Assembly (NCBI GenBank): GCA_001510575.1
Contig: LNGK01000012.1
Span: 1,199,996 to 1,263,995, forward strand
Length of the DNA stretch: 64,000 bases
From: Knoxdaviesia capensis
Taxonomy: Eukaryota > Ascomycota > Sordariomycetes > Microascales > Gondwanamycetaceae
Reading direction: 5' to 3'
Shown in pieces: positions 1-12,600 of this stretch (within the stretch, counting starts at the first letter, position 1; each line of letters starts with the position of its first letter). A program made the translations under genes and the position numbers. The notes below the pieces were generated by a model. That model did not search any database, had not been told where the DNA came from, and was given only the letters and a program-made list of their open reading frames with translations.

Positions 1-1954
1 AAGAAAACAAAAAGGATGGAATCAGATTGAGCCTCCGGAAGTAAAAGACTCGTAGCCACAGAGGAGTGTTATTTCAAATATTCAAGCCGGTTAAAGTTCA
101 AGTTGAGAAGTCGAGGTCTCGGAAGGTGCAAGGAGAGAGTTAAGCGCGTCGCGTTTACAGGGGCACAGTTTTTAGGCCTTCAGTCACATGTGACATCATT
201 TGGACGCTTGCTTTAGGCGCGCGCACTGGTGTTTCTAGAGTTCTTGCGATGACTTCTAGCTTAGTTCCAATCGAAACAGCCTCAACGATCTCGAAAGTTT
301 GATATTGTGGTAATTCCATATTTTTCATTTTATTTTATCTTCTGTTGGTTCCAGTATCTTGATTCTGGGTAAGGATGGAAACTCTCTTTTAGCTTCCCCT
401 CAGCAGCTTTAGACTCTATTTCTTTCTTTTACCCTGTGCCCTGAATGTCTGAAACACACGGCGATCACACATCTTCCGTTCGCGCAGCGACTCCGTTCGC
501 GCTTCGTTATCAGCAAATCAACGAAATTCTGGCGATACGTACTGTAGTGACCCCCGCGACTCTCAACGAGATATGGCTTGCCCTTGCCGAATCACTGTCC
601 GTTAGCAAGTTCTCTGAGGATAGCGTCCATCAACTTCGGTAGCAAACCACTTGTTTGACAGGCGATGGCAGAAGAACGGATATAAGCTCCGACGTCACTC
701 TTCACGATAATGCAAACCCGGAACAATGTCACGCGGTTGGCCACTATAGCCTACACATCTTGAGATAAGCCTAAGAAAAGGGCGAAATGGTTGTCAAACC
801 CCCAACTTCCGGCTGGGCGCCGTTCCGAGATAACGGAGCGATGCACCAAACCGGTGGCTATCAGAGACTCCGGAAGGAGGGTATTGTATATCTGATATAG
901 GTACAGCAAGCTCTCCTATCCGGCGGCCATCCGCTCTTGTACCTGTTTATAGAGCGTCATGTTCGTCTCTTCCCCCCCACACGGAGTACAGCCCCCCGGC
1001 GATCGGTTTGGGTGACAAAGCCCTGATCTCCATCTGACAGAAGAGGCACGCGTAGGATGGTTGATGTTATATGGCCGTTGTGCCGTTGTGCCGTGGCCTG
1101 ATGCCTGCGAGTTTGCTCTTATGGGGCTAAGTGCACAGCAAGTTCGGCAATCTCATCCCACGAATCTACAACCCACAGACACACATCGGGACGTGAGAAA
1201 CTGTGTCAGAATCGTCAGAATGCTAAAGCCACCGTCACATTGAACCAGTCTTTGCTGTGGGTTGCAGTTCCCCCCTCTCCCAAGCTTCCAGCGAGCCGAA
1301 AGGTCTATCCAGAAGCTTGGCCAGGCGGAAACTGCGCAATGGGAGCCGAGTTCCTACGCTCAGTGTATCAGCCTTGTATATACTATATGTGTGCCTTTTT
1401 CTCTGGTTCACACAGGAACAGGCGAATCCGGTCTTTTTTTAAGGTTTGGCTGGGTCTGGGCCGGGAGCTTATATCAATCTGATATGTGGCGTGGAGGAAC
1501 AGCTCCTTCACCACCAGAAGTCGCCGGCCTCAAACCGTGTTTCACACCTGCACGGCGATCAGGAACACTCGGTTTATGCGGATTGTGCCATTTGGTGTCC
1601 AAACGACATGCCAAGCCGATTTTCCAGAGCTCGTCTTGTCTTTCTCTTTCCTCATATAGGTCCTGTCCCGGGGATTTCATCATGGACAAGACAAACTTGA
1701 GAAAAGAAATTCTTGGATGAAGGTAAGAGAGGCAGAGAGAGTTCTACGAGACGAGACACGCACACGCACACCACCACGTTGTAGGGCCGGATTTCCCTAT
1801 ACCCTCTCTCTCTCTCTCTCTCTCTCTCCCCCTCCTTCACGCCGTCGTCACCAGTCACGGCAGTATTCATTCGTTGCCACTCTGCCCCGGTCAGAGAGAG
1901 TGTGTTTTGTGTGTCTCCGCGAGAACAGAAACATTCGGCAAAGCTTGATTCATC
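1..1954. other. Intergenic / upstream of the S41 peptidase gene
   Basis: No gene can be supported here. A 65-codon ATG ORF at 445-642 (+) has no recognisable domain, signal peptide or splice partner and I do not call it. The last part, from about 1,720 to 1,954, is pyrimidine-rich with a CT microsatellite and has no ATG, as expected of the 5' leader of the gene starting at 1,955. Confidence 0.5.
1803..1828 (+). repeat. CT dinucleotide microsatellite
   Basis: An uninterrupted CT/TC run of about 26 bases lies some 130 nt before the first ATG of the S41 gene. Pyrimidine tracts in this position are common at fungal transcription starts. That role is an inference. Confidence 0.85.
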
Positions 1955-4548
1955 ATGGCTTCTGGCAAGAGTGATAGTAGGATAGCTGGACTATCGGGGG
2001 CTGTCATGAAGGCGTTTTTGCTGGCCACCGCCCTCATCGGCGGTGTCAGCGCCGCTCCCCAGCCGCAAGACCCGGCTCCGACAGCGTCGCCGACCCTTGA
2101 TGCCAACGCCTGCGGCCTCATCCACCCGGCTACGAGTTCCCTCCTGGCCCGAGACCCTCAGGGTAAGCTTGTGAGGTACGCCTGTACAAGACGGCCAGGA
2201 AGCTAACACTGAATATTCCACAGCAACCGCAACGGTTTCGGCCAAGATGGCCTTCGACTGTCTGCGGACAGTGCCCAACCGGGTCCAGCCGGCACGAGAC
2301 CTCCTCCGAAGCCTTCGGGCCTATGCTGAAATCCAGAGCTCGCTCGCCTGGCTCAAGGATCCGCCGCTCGACTACCTGCTGCCCCCCTCGGACATCATGG
2401 GCACTCTAGACACCATCGAACAGACGGTTATCTCTGGCGGCTACGAGAGCGAGTACGAGTTCCAGCTAGATATCTTCATCACCTTTGCCTCAGCTCACGA
2501 TGGCCACTTTGTCTTCCGTGGCGATGTCTTCAAGGCTTTTGGATTCCGTAACAGCCTGCCTCTGGATATCGTGTCCGTCTCAAAAGACGGCAAGGAGATC
2601 CCTAAGCTCTACCACATCGGTAAGCCGTCCGTAACCCGAAACTGACAGCCGCATCTGAGGCCTCTAACCCCTTCTTTTCCCCCAACCTCAGCCGACCTCA
2701 ACAGCGTTGGTATCGAACGCGCCGCCTCCATCACCAAGATCAACGGCGACACTGCCGATGTCCTGATCAAGGACTCGGTTCTGCAGTTCATCTCGTACCA
2801 CGATCCCGACTCGCAGTGGAACTCGCAGTTCAAGAGCTTTGCGTCGCCCGATGCGTTCATGATTGTGGCCGCCTCGCTTGCCTTCCAGGGCGAAGAGGTT
2901 GTCCTGACCTACTCGAACGGCACCACGCGCAGCGAGCCCAGCTTCGCCATCTTCCGCGCCGGAGCTGACTTCGCCAATATCACGAACGGCAACGACTACT
3001 ACGACTTCTTCTGCGACCCCGCCAAGGCCGAGGCTATTCTCAACCCTGTGTCTGCAGAAGCGTCTCCTGCGTCTACGTCCACTCCGGCAATGTCCTCCCC
3101 AACCGCACTGGCCGATCCTCTCATCCCCATTCAGGGATATCCGGCCCCGATCATTCGCGATAACGGATCCAACACCACTTCCGGATACTTCCTCAATGCC
3201 ACTGGATATGAAGATACCGCCGTGCTGGCTGTGTCTTCGTTCTCAGGCGGCCCGACTGCGGTTGCGTATCTGACTGACTTCCAGCAGACCGTCGAGAAGT
3301 TCCTTGCTGAATGCAAGGCCCAGGGCAAGAAGCGCCTCGTGATTGATCTCCTTGCCAATGGCGGTGGCTACGTTGTGGCCGGCTATGAACTGTTCGCCCA
3401 GGTATTTTATATAGAACATCCCTTTCAGCACATGAACTCTCGGTGCAGTAACTAATCCGCCGCCCTCCTTCTTGCTATAGCTTTTCCCCGATGTGGAACG
3501 ATTCCAGGCCGACAATATGCGTCTCACCGAGAGTGTGGTCAGCATTGCACGCATCATCAACGCCGTGCCCGACGACTTCAACGCCACCACGCCAGCCCAG
3601 ATTGCCGCTCTGCAGCTGTTGAACCAGAACTCGATTATTGGAAACTTCCTCCCCGGCAGCGTGTTCACCCCCGAAGGCCGCGAGTTCGACACCCTGGACC
3701 AGATCATCTCGCCAGTGTCGCTGCGCAGCGACCTGTTCACAGCCTACATCCACACGCCGCTCAACGACACCTCCCCCGGATTCAACGTCACCGGAACCGG
3801 CTCGCGCTCGCCGGCTGCGCCGTCGGTCTTCCAGCCTGAGGACATTGTCCTCCTTACCGACGGCACGTGCGCCTCGACCTGCACGCTCTTCGCCTACCTG
3901 ATGATGCTGACGCTCAACGTCAAGACGGTGGCGGTTGGCGGCCGGCCGATGCCGGGCCCGCAGCAGGCGATCGGTGGCGTTGAGGGCGGCCAGGTATTCT
4001 ACTTCAACGAGCTGACGGGCATGGCCGAGGCTGCGATCCAGCTGAGCCCGGACGCCCGCCGCGACGACCTGCTGAACAGCAACGTTGGCGTGCTTGCCGA
4101 GGGATATGCCCTGCGCCGTGCGACGACGCCCACGCAGGCCGGTGCCGTCAACGGCAAGAATGTGTTCCCGCCCAACGACGCGCAGACGCCGATGCAGTTC
4201 CTGTACCAGGCGGCCAACTGCCGGCTGTTCTTCACGCCGCAGTCGCGGGCCGATCCGACGGCGCTGTGGCGCCACGCCGTCGATGCCACGTGGACCAGCC
4301 CGCAGCAGTTCTGCGTCTCCGGCAGTATCTCTTCCTCTATGAATGGGTCGCAGCTCGCCCTGGACCCGCTGTTCCGCCTGAGCACAGACCGGTCGCTCAG
4401 CGTTGCTCCGGGCAGTCTGTCGACCCCAGGGGCCCCGTTGACTCCCAGCACCAACTCAGTGCTTAGCAGCGATGCCACTACCCTGCGGAATGTGGGAGTG
4501 GCGGCTTCCATGGCGGCTGTCATGGCGGCTGTGTTCTGGTTGTTGTAA
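1955..4548 (+). CDS. Secreted CPAF-like / S41 family peptidase
   Basis: Four exons read through cleanly: 1955-2162, 2224-2619, 2692-3401 and 3481-4548, all GT-AG introns of 61-79 nt, giving 793 residues. The ATG at 1955 is the first in the leader and has A at -3 and G at +4. The in-frame ATG at 2006 would place the signal peptide MKAFLLATALIGGVSA at the very N terminus (776 residues), so the start is ambiguous. The central and C-terminal parts resemble the fungal CPAF-type S41 peptidases (PDZ-like part, then tail-specific protease fold). The segment RLVIDLLANGGGYV (about 415-428) and the DGTCASTC segment with a likely nucleophile Ser near 570 fit that fold. The C terminus is a short hydrophobic tail after a Ser/Thr-rich stretch, compatible with a GPI signal. 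Expected location is the cell surface or outside the cell. Substrate is unknown; the catalytic assignment is by motif only. Confidence 0.88.
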
Positions 4549-5056
4549 GCGAGCGTGTGAGTTTGGGTTGGTTGCAGGCGTATAGTGGGTTCTGAGCAGT
4601 GCGGTCTTATTTCTTTTTAATTATTATCTCGTTTTCCACTCTTTTATCTTCTCTTCTCTCGACGCCTCTTTTTGGTGTTTCTTTCGTTTGTTCTTTGGCC
4701 TTGCGTTTGCGTGGATATGGCGTTTGGTTGCTGTATCAATTTTGCTAAGTTGTTGTGGAGTTTGCGTTTGCGATATGATTTCTTCCAGATCTCGATGAGA
4801 GGGACGACTGATTTGTTTTTTATTTCTTGGTTCAATACACACAATCCTGAATCGGCCGCAATACTTTTACCCTGTCCCACCTACCTTGTCAGCGATGTTC
4901 GACTACGGTGCCAGCTCGGAAGTTTGAATATGGCGCTCATATGAGATAAGGAGCACATGGAGAGCGTCAAGGTGTTACTATTCATAGCTCTAATATAGGC
5001 ACACTGTTCTCTTCCATACAGTCATCTCTAAACCCCTACCTCCCGCCCAACATCTC
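4549..5056. other. Convergent 3' intergenic region
   Basis: This is shared 3' flank between the S41 gene (+) and the AA16 gene (-). It is T-rich on the + strand just after the S41 stop. Nothing coding is recognisable. Confidence 0.5.
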
Positions 5057-5784
5057 TCACGCCGTCCATTCCCGGGCCTCCCGCTTCTTGAGTGGGCAAG
5101 CATCCGTCTTCTGCGTGAAGTCAATGCATGACTCGTAGGTTTGGCCCTGTCCGAACCAGTACCATTGGATAACCTGCAGGTCGGCGAAATAAACCGGTCA
5201 GCACTCGTTTTCACAGCATCTAGTTCAGTTCCTCTGAAATGGGAAGAGTCAGAATAGGCGCAACTTACACAGACACCCGGCTCGGTGCACTTTCCAGCGA
5301 CATCCGGCACAGTCACGCTGAACCTGGTCTGGTCGACGGGGAAGTTCGGGAACGCAGCCGCATCAGCGTACCCACTGGCCCAGACCTTGAGCGGCTCGCC
5401 GAGCACAGTGTTGGTGCTGGTATCGACGACGCTGACATTTGCGTATCCCAAGTGAGGGATACGGATGAACACTTGCATGTCGATGACGTCGCCGGCACTG
5501 TACTCGATGACCTGGTTGACGTTGTCGTCGAACTGGAAGCCCTTGCACAGCCATAGGTTGCAGTTGGACGGCGCGTAGCCCGGGTCTTGCAGGCCACCGG
5601 CGCGGATCAGGGCTTCCGGGTACGACGTGTTGTCCTGCCTGTAGAAGTCGACCATCGACTGACCGCACACGGCGGCCGTAGCGGCGCCGGGCTCGCGTGT
5701 CGCGGGCGTCGTGACCAGGCCGTGGCTGTGCACCAGGGTCGCGAGCGCGGCGACGCTGGAGAGAAGCGATAGTGGCGACGGCAT
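5057..5784 (-). CDS. AA16-type lytic polysaccharide monooxygenase
   Basis: Two exons on the minus strand, 5784-5269 and 5173-5057, are joined by a 95-nt intron (GTAAGT...CAG), giving 210 residues. The ATG at 5784 encodes a 20-residue signal peptide ending VHS. The mature protein therefore starts with His (HGLVTTPATREPG), the copper-binding N-terminal histidine of the histidine brace. The second brace histidine is probably His111 in IRIPHLGYANVSVV. The block CNLWLCKGFQFDD (75-87) and the exon-2 block VIQWYWFGQGQTYESCIDFT (173-192) are diagnostic of family AA16, known for oxidative attack on cellulose-type glucans. No carbohydrate-binding module or GPI tail follows; the protein ends about 18 residues after the catalytic domain. 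Reading through the intron would replace the conserved tail with unrelated sequence, so the splice is needed. Confidence 0.9.
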
Positions 5785-7001
5785 ATTGAGGTCGTTAGGG
5801 GCTGGAGTCGGCAAAGTGTCTTTCGAGGTCGTTGAGCGCGCAAATGGAGTGTGCGGTAGACTGGACTAGAGGCCGGCGGTGCGGCGGAGAGAATACCGAG
5901 TGATCCGGCGGACGATGATCAGAGAGCCAGCCATATATGTACATGGCCAGCAATTGGCGCCGATGTGAATCCCACATTGGTGATGCTGCTTTTGATGCGG
6001 GCAGATTCTTGCACAGAGCCTCTCTGCCGAACACTATATGCCGCCCAAGCGTTGGAAATCACCCGGTATATGGCATTGTACGCTCAATGTCCACCGCCCG
6101 GGATATGATATAGGCTCCGTTATCTGTCAGTAATATATTGAAGTTCTGTTATTCTGGAGTCGTGATAAAAATATGCGGTGCATGCCATTGCTGTCACTCT
6201 TCAAGAAGAAATGCCCGTAGGTAGATATGCAACTTACTACACTGCGAGGCATGTTCCGCGCAGGGGCCGCTGTGGTTATTTTCCAATATCTTCCGGACGC
6301 ATCTTTATTACATATACATTGCGTCGAATAGGTCGGTATGGACATGACAATTGCCTGAACAACGCCAAAAGGGGAGCCGTGGTAGATTCCGGGTAAATCT
6401 GTAGCTCATTTCTCTTATCCACGGAGTATGAGGCCCGACCCCAGCCTATATACCGCTTTATCCCGATCGGAGAGTCAATTGAGATTGAATGTGTGTTCAG
6501 ATCCGATGATTGCAGTCGGACAGAGAGCCAAGCATTCTATTGCATCTATCCATGCGCTCAGACACACAACATTCCAAATAGCAACGGAGTTGATTACTTG
6601 CAGACGGAGGAGAGAGGAATAGAAAGTTGGTACACTGTTGCTGGCCCACGGAATTCGAAGTCATGAAGAACCAAAATGAAAATATCAGTCATGATGCTAT
6701 CCGCGGATCTCATATGCAACTTGGAAATAGCACCTCTCTGCCCGATAGATAAATGAGTGGCCGAGCACCTTTAGGACTCGACGCCCTTCCGGTGTCGCAC
6801 CCTGATGCGTGGAAGAACAATAAATAACCCGAATATTCATCTGTAAAATATCATGCTTATGCCCCTTTTTTCCTTCGTGTCGATAACATGCCTCATCGTC
6901 AATCCCTACTGTCTTCTTCTTTTCTCACCACCAATGCCATGCTCGCCTGTGAACACACATTCCGCAATTCCAAGTATCTTTCAGACCGGCAGTCGGTCCG
7001 T
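5785..7001. other. Promoter side of the AA16 gene and 3' flank of the six-cysteine gene
   Basis: No gene is recognisable. A weak TATA-like CATATATGG lies on the minus strand near 5,931-5,940, about 150 nt before the AA16 ATG. Small ORFs here lack domains or a plausible start context. Confidence 0.4.
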
Positions 7002-7556
7002 CTAAACGCACAGTCCGGCACAGTCCGCTCCGCCTGCAAGCGGATCGCATTCGTCCCGCGGATCGTCGACACACATGCGGCCTTCAGGGCAACGGAAGCC
7101 GGCGAATCCGCCGCACATCGTATTGGGCACGCAGATGCCGGGTTCGTCGCACGCCATGCCGCAGCCGCTGCGGAACGGATCGTCGATGCACACGTAGCTG
7201 GGCGGGCAATCTTCCGGGATCACACGCATGCCGCCGCACGGCTGGTACACCGGCCGCTCGGTGGGCTTCGGGGTGGCCGATACCGTCACCATCTTGGTGA
7301 TGGTCTTGGTGGCCACGTGGGTGCACGTCTCGGTCGGCTCGAGGGACTCGACGATCGGCGCCGGGTCTGGGCCGCCGGTCTCGGGGCCGCAGACGCCCAG
7401 GCACCGCCATTTGCTTGTGCAGCTGCTGGGGAATTGGCATTCGAGGCCCTCGGGGCACGGGGCAATGCGGAGACCGCAGCGGCGGGGCTCGTCCTCCTGG
7501 GCAGTGGCCAAGAGGGCCGTCGAGAGGACGGTGACAATGAGGGTGCGGAAGAGCAT
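7002..7556 (-). CDS. Secreted protein of three six-cysteine modules
   Basis: A single-exon frame of 184 residues. The ATG at 7556 opens a classic signal peptide MLFRTLIVTVLSTALLATAQ. The mature protein carries three six-Cys modules at about residues 27-56, 107-142 and 148-183, each ending in a C-x(2-5)-C pair. Modules 2 and 3 both begin CGG and share a VC/MC-(I/V)DDP core. A Thr/Pro/Val-rich linker of about 50 residues with one extra Cys separates module 1 from module 2. I do not recognise a named family; the spacing loosely recalls IGFBP-N or Kazal-like extracellular modules. It is adjacent to two other secreted-protein genes. The role is unknown; an extracellular, disulfide-stabilised, effector- or cell-wall-type protein is an inference. 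Confidence 0.82.
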   Translation of the reverse strand: MLFRTLIVTVLSTALLATAQEDEPRRCGLRIAPCPEGLECQFPSSCTSKWRCLGVCGPETGGPDPAPIVESLEPTETCTHVATKTITKMVTVSATPKPTERPVYQPCGGMRVIPEDCPPSYVCIDDPFRSGCGMACDEPGICVPNTMCGGFAGFRCPEGRMCVDDPRDECDPLAGGADCAGLCV

Positions 7557-9616
7557 CGTGAACTGGCTAGGGGGGAGGTGATCAGCAACGAAACTTAGTG
7601 GTCTATGTTCAAGATGACGGTATCGGCCGGCGAAATCGTTCACGATAACACAAAAGTAACAAAAAAGAACAGTTGTGCGCTTGAGTTTGCTGTGGAAAAG
7701 GAAACGTCACCAAGAAGAGCTGGTCAGGTAAGGTTGAGTGTCTCTTAACAAAAAGTGGAATGTTCACAGCCTTTTGTATCGCCACGCTTTCCTGCTGTCG
7801 TTCTCCCTGCTCTCTTTCCGCCAGTATCAGATCACGCTGGTCTGCACTCACCTTTGACTTATATGTCTTTCCCCTTGGATGGCTCTGCTCGTATCGGGTT
7901 CCCGAATCCGTTTGGCGGTTGGTGTCTCTCTTTCTCTCGGTTTTCCCTCGTTTAAGGGGCGGTCCTGGTTTCCACTTCTTGTGATATCCCCTTCTCCTTC
8001 TCGGTTATAGCTTCTCCTGCTGATGCTATGTTCTCTCCGAGATGACTCAGACTTTTGACTTAGCTGTTCAATCGGTCGTGTCTCAGACTCCGACTGTTGT
8101 GTCGTCCGATATCCTGGATAGAGTTCAGCAGAATATGGGATTGAGGTCGGACCAGATACACACTGAACGAATTGTCGGTCTCGCTGTCTGTTTCCAGCTC
8201 TCTCAAGCTCTATTTCTGGGTGTTTGGGATGTGTATGTCGTTCAAGCCCGCCACATTCCAGCTGAAACGTCCGTTATCCGGGAAGCACAAGGTTAAAGAG
8301 CCAAACCCCCTTCTCCAGCCGTTGTCTTTATTCTCCTTGTTCCGGTTGCTATGTATACTCTGTGTGCGGCTTTGGTGCAGTCAGGACCTGGATCGCGCGG
8401 AATATCAGAGACAGGAGGCCAAAGGGAGCATAGACGTACCGAGTCTGAAGGTGCGATAGCGTGTTCGAGATTGATAGGGACAAAAGGAAATTTGGAGACT
8501 GCTGTTGTATGGGCAGAAACACGACGATCTCTTTTCCACAGTCTGGTCCAAGAAAGAAAACAAACGCCCGTTTCCAGTCGCACAATCGCCAACCAAATGT
8601 CTCGCTTGGGATTGCTCGAGTGTCTCAGTACTGCTCTTTTATGTCCTTCCCTGAAGTCCCCATCGCCGCCACTCAGAATCCAAACCAGCTCCGTCTCAGC
8701 TCCGCTTTGAGTAGGTATACAGCCTCTCATTGTTCTATTTTTAAAGTGCATGATCGTTTTCTCCTTCTCGACCAGAGCTCGACAGGGTCCTTTGGGCACA
8801 AACGCACACTCATACCGTCATTCGGGCTCATTGTGCACCCACAAGCATGAATAGAAGGTGGGTTCTCTATCTTCGCTAGATATATTGACGTGGTACCTGC
8901 GTCGGCGATGATGGATAATGCAACGGAACTCACTCTCCGTAAATGAAGAGCAATATATCCAGCCGGAAAATGTGTCTGGAGTTCTAAGTGGCCACTTCTT
9001 TGTCTGAACTCCGAGCTGAACGGATCTCGGCTATGCTCAGTCCAGAAATATGTTTCACGGTGAGGCTAGTACAGTAGAAAAAATTCATCGTTGGAAGGTA
9101 AGAGACATGGAAGAGAAACATCTATGTTCGTTGGCCTCGTAAAGCTTGAAAGATCAGAAGCAGCACAGAATCAGACTACGAAGCAAAAAGCGGAAGCCGC
9201 CCAGAAAGAGCAATTCAGAGAATAGACGGAAGATGTATTTCGATCATGAGACACAAAGAAGACAGAAAACCAACACACGGCCAGAAATGGGGAATCGATC
9301 GCACGGGAATCTCCAACAAAAAGAAAACGAAATGAAAAGCCCCCCTGCGCCAAGATATGAAATGTCGAGAAATTGAATCGCTGACTGTATGCCGGCCCAT
9401 AAGTTCCACATGCAACTGATATTCGGAGAAAAAGAAGATATAACTAGAGCAAGATAGTGAGAGAAGAGAAAATGTTATAAGGGGGGGGAACGGGAAATGA
9501 TGTGAAATGAGGAGAGGAAGAGACGAATGTAAGGGTCCAACATAGAAAGATTAAAGAAATACTGGTGGGGGGGGAAGATCCGAACGAAGAAAAGACAACA
9601 ACTCTCGCGTTGTGTA
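7557..9616. other. Intergenic region between the six-cysteine gene and fhipA
   Basis: No supported gene. Overlapping ORFs of 60-168 codons on both strands between 8,042 and 8,933 have no domain or consistent codon pattern. From about 9,100 to 9,610 the + strand is purine-rich with two G8 runs, so the 3' flank of fhipA (minus-strand sense) is pyrimidine-rich. Confidence 0.45.
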
Positions 9617-12600
9617 TCAAACGAAACGAACTTCGTCAAAGATACTACCACGCACTTGAGTAAGACTCGCAAGCTCAAACAAGAACGACTGCAGGATGAT
9701 CACATTCGTGAGGAGATGCGACACCGTCACTGATTTGGGCTCGTCCAGCTCGCCGTCATCCTCCCCAACGCTGTGGCTATCGGTGAACCGGTCACTGGCT
9801 TCGGTCGAATCAGCCGCTGCGTCGCCGTCGCTTTCTTTTTCCGCTGACGCTTCCTCGTGCTCGGAGAGGGCCGCGTTGGCTCCGCTATCTGCCGCACTCT
9901 CCCCATCCCGCGATGTCGCGATCGACGCCAGTCCTCCAGTTGCCGTCGTTCCGGATAGTGACGGCGGCTTCTTGTCGAACCGCAGGGGAATCGGCTTTAT
10001 CACGCCCGGTAGCGACACTCGTCTGGCGAGGATGCTCTGATCGACCGCAGCAAACGCGGCCATCTGGCTCGCAATTGCATTGTCGCCGCCCTTTCCACCG
10101 TACGACGATGCACTGGCAGCACTTCCGGGGGAATAGCTGCGTGCAACAGCCGCGCTGCTACCGCCAGCACTCCGCGAGAGGGTGTCAAAGCTGATCGGGA
10201 ATTCTTTTGGTGGAATGGGCATTGGCTTCGCGTTAAGTCCAGGCGCCGGGGATGCTGCTGCGCTTCGGCTTGGATCCTTCCGGCCTCGCGGGCTCGCTGT
10301 GCGCGCAGGAGTTCCAAACTCCGACAATATCCGCTGCGCAAATCCCTCCAATCCGGACGGCCTCGCTGGCGAAGCGTTACGGGAGAGGCTATGCTCGACA
10401 CTGGCCGCCCGCTCTGCGGCTGCCGACCGGCGTGACTGCGGTGGAATCACGCCACTGGCATCAGCCATCTGGAATGCCTCTCGTCGCTGTTGCAAAAGTT
10501 CGTCAAAGCGAGGCACCGACTCCCGGTACTGGGAAACTTGCTTGCTGAGGTTCTCAAGAATCACCAAGATCCTGGGCAGGCTAGTGTTGGACCACCGCGG
10601 TCGTCGACGGCATTTATCCATCATAAGCAGCATATCAGGGGTGATCTCATCAAGGTCGTCATCGCCTCCATTGGTTACGAACGGATCATGGTCATCACCA
10701 CCAGCACCTGTGCCTTGGCCATTAGCAGCATCGTCGTACTCATACTTCTGAGGGTGCCGCAACAGCCATCCCTCCAGATTGGTATAGCCACACGTTGCCA
10801 TGTCAGAGACAGTTTCCGTAAGCGAGAGGTTCGTGTCGACGGGGTTGATAAAGAACGTCTCTAGGAGATCCAATACGCTATTCAGAACAGGGTCATCTGG
10901 GCGAAGCGTGTGGTTGCGCACATCGCGTGGCGCTCCAGGCAACGTATCCGGAATATCGGGCAGATTGTGGTTGTTGGTTGAAACCTTTGGTGCCACCAGT
11001 CGCAGCGAGCACGGGTGGCTTTCAACCCGTAGCGTTGCGTCTTTCAGCACACTTTCGTAAATCTCGTCAAAGTTGTCTTGGCCACCAATTGTCCCTGCAA
11101 GGGACATGAAGAATTCAACCTCCTGGTCGTGGGCGCCAATTGTCCGATGCGGAGGCTCGCCAGCGAGTGTCTCGGTTCGCAGAAGAGTAACGGTCGCGTA
11201 GCGGTGGTGGCGCCGCAGAATCGCGGACATCAGTTGCAGGGTGACGTGGATAGTCTGCTGGTTGTGAGACCGAAGGCAGGCCAAGATCAGGTCGACAAGA
11301 TTGAACAAAATCGGCGTCGCCGCCGCGTGATCACTGTGAGCCGCCATCATGGTTGCGAGATCCATCGACTTTCGCTTTCGCGCCGCGCTGATCGTGCTGC
11401 TTTCCCGGCTCAAGTTCGGGGTCTTGCCCTCCGGGAGAGCTAGCAGGTAGTGCAGGATCAGATTGATCATATCGGGATGGTCCAGAGACTCGAGGATTCG
11501 CCGGAGATAAGTCAGAACAGCGACCGAAGAGCCTCCATCAATATCGGAGGACTCGAGGAGAGACGGATATCTATTTCCCCAGAGAACCGCTGTTAGTATC
11601 AAAGAGGGGTAAGAACACTTTAGCAACACACCCCCACAATCGCCCACCAACTTACAATAGCTGCTGCAGAAAGATGACCTGGAAGTGTTCAAGAAGAGTC
11701 GACTTGATCTCGATAGACTTGCAGTGGTTCAACACATCCTGCCAGAACAGAAGATGGGACAAGAAGGTGTCCAGGTGAGCCTGAAAGTCCAACGAGCACG
11801 ACGTCACAATCTCATAGTTCGATGTCGGGTGCTGATAGTCTGACAGCGCAAGAACCGGGGGAAGTTCCTGCGGCTGGTAATCCACCACCAGCTTCCGGCT
11901 CAGCTGGCTGTACAGGGCACCCAGTCCGGTGGCCATGAGTGTCGACAAGTCGCTCTCGACGATCCACTGTTCCAAATCAACCGAGCTCGATGCAGCTTCG
12001 ATAATGTACAAGAGTCCTGTCCGAGCAAAGTCGCCCACTTTGCCTTCGTGGTGGATATAGTCCATGAGGATGTAGAACAAGGGGAAGTCCTGCTTCAGCG
12101 TGCGGCCCTCGAACCGGTCGCGGCCACGACTGTCCCGCGTTGATAGCTCCCCGCTGGCACCGCCAGTGGTGTTTTCAGAGGCGGACGCTCCATTGCTAGT
12201 AATTGGGCGTGTGTCGGTCCCTTCATCCCCGTGTCTGTTGCTGAACCAGGCTGGTAAGATCTCGGGAGACAGCCGCAGTTTTGTGGTAATGTTGAAAGCC
12301 AGCTCGACAACCCGCGCCTCCGTCTCCAGTCCAAGCCGTACGCTGTTGACTCCCGTGATTCGGACCAGTAGATTCGTCAAGCTTGACGAGAACACACTGT
12401 TCTCTACAAACGCCTCCTCTTCGCTCTCCAACAGCGTAGCGAAAAACAGGACGGCCTCCTTGATTATGTACTCGTTGTATGATGTTGTTGCAATTTTGGC
12501 AATCGGTACGTATATTTGCTTCACGGCGGAAAACTGAATGCACGGGTGGGGGAATGGTCGGCGGCTCTCATCGCTCAGGGTATCAGTAAGTTGCTGCAAT

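Noticed and set aside
445..642. 65-codon ATG frame near the left edge
   Set aside because: No recognisable domain, signal peptide, partner exon or conserved feature. It could be a small gene but I cannot support it.
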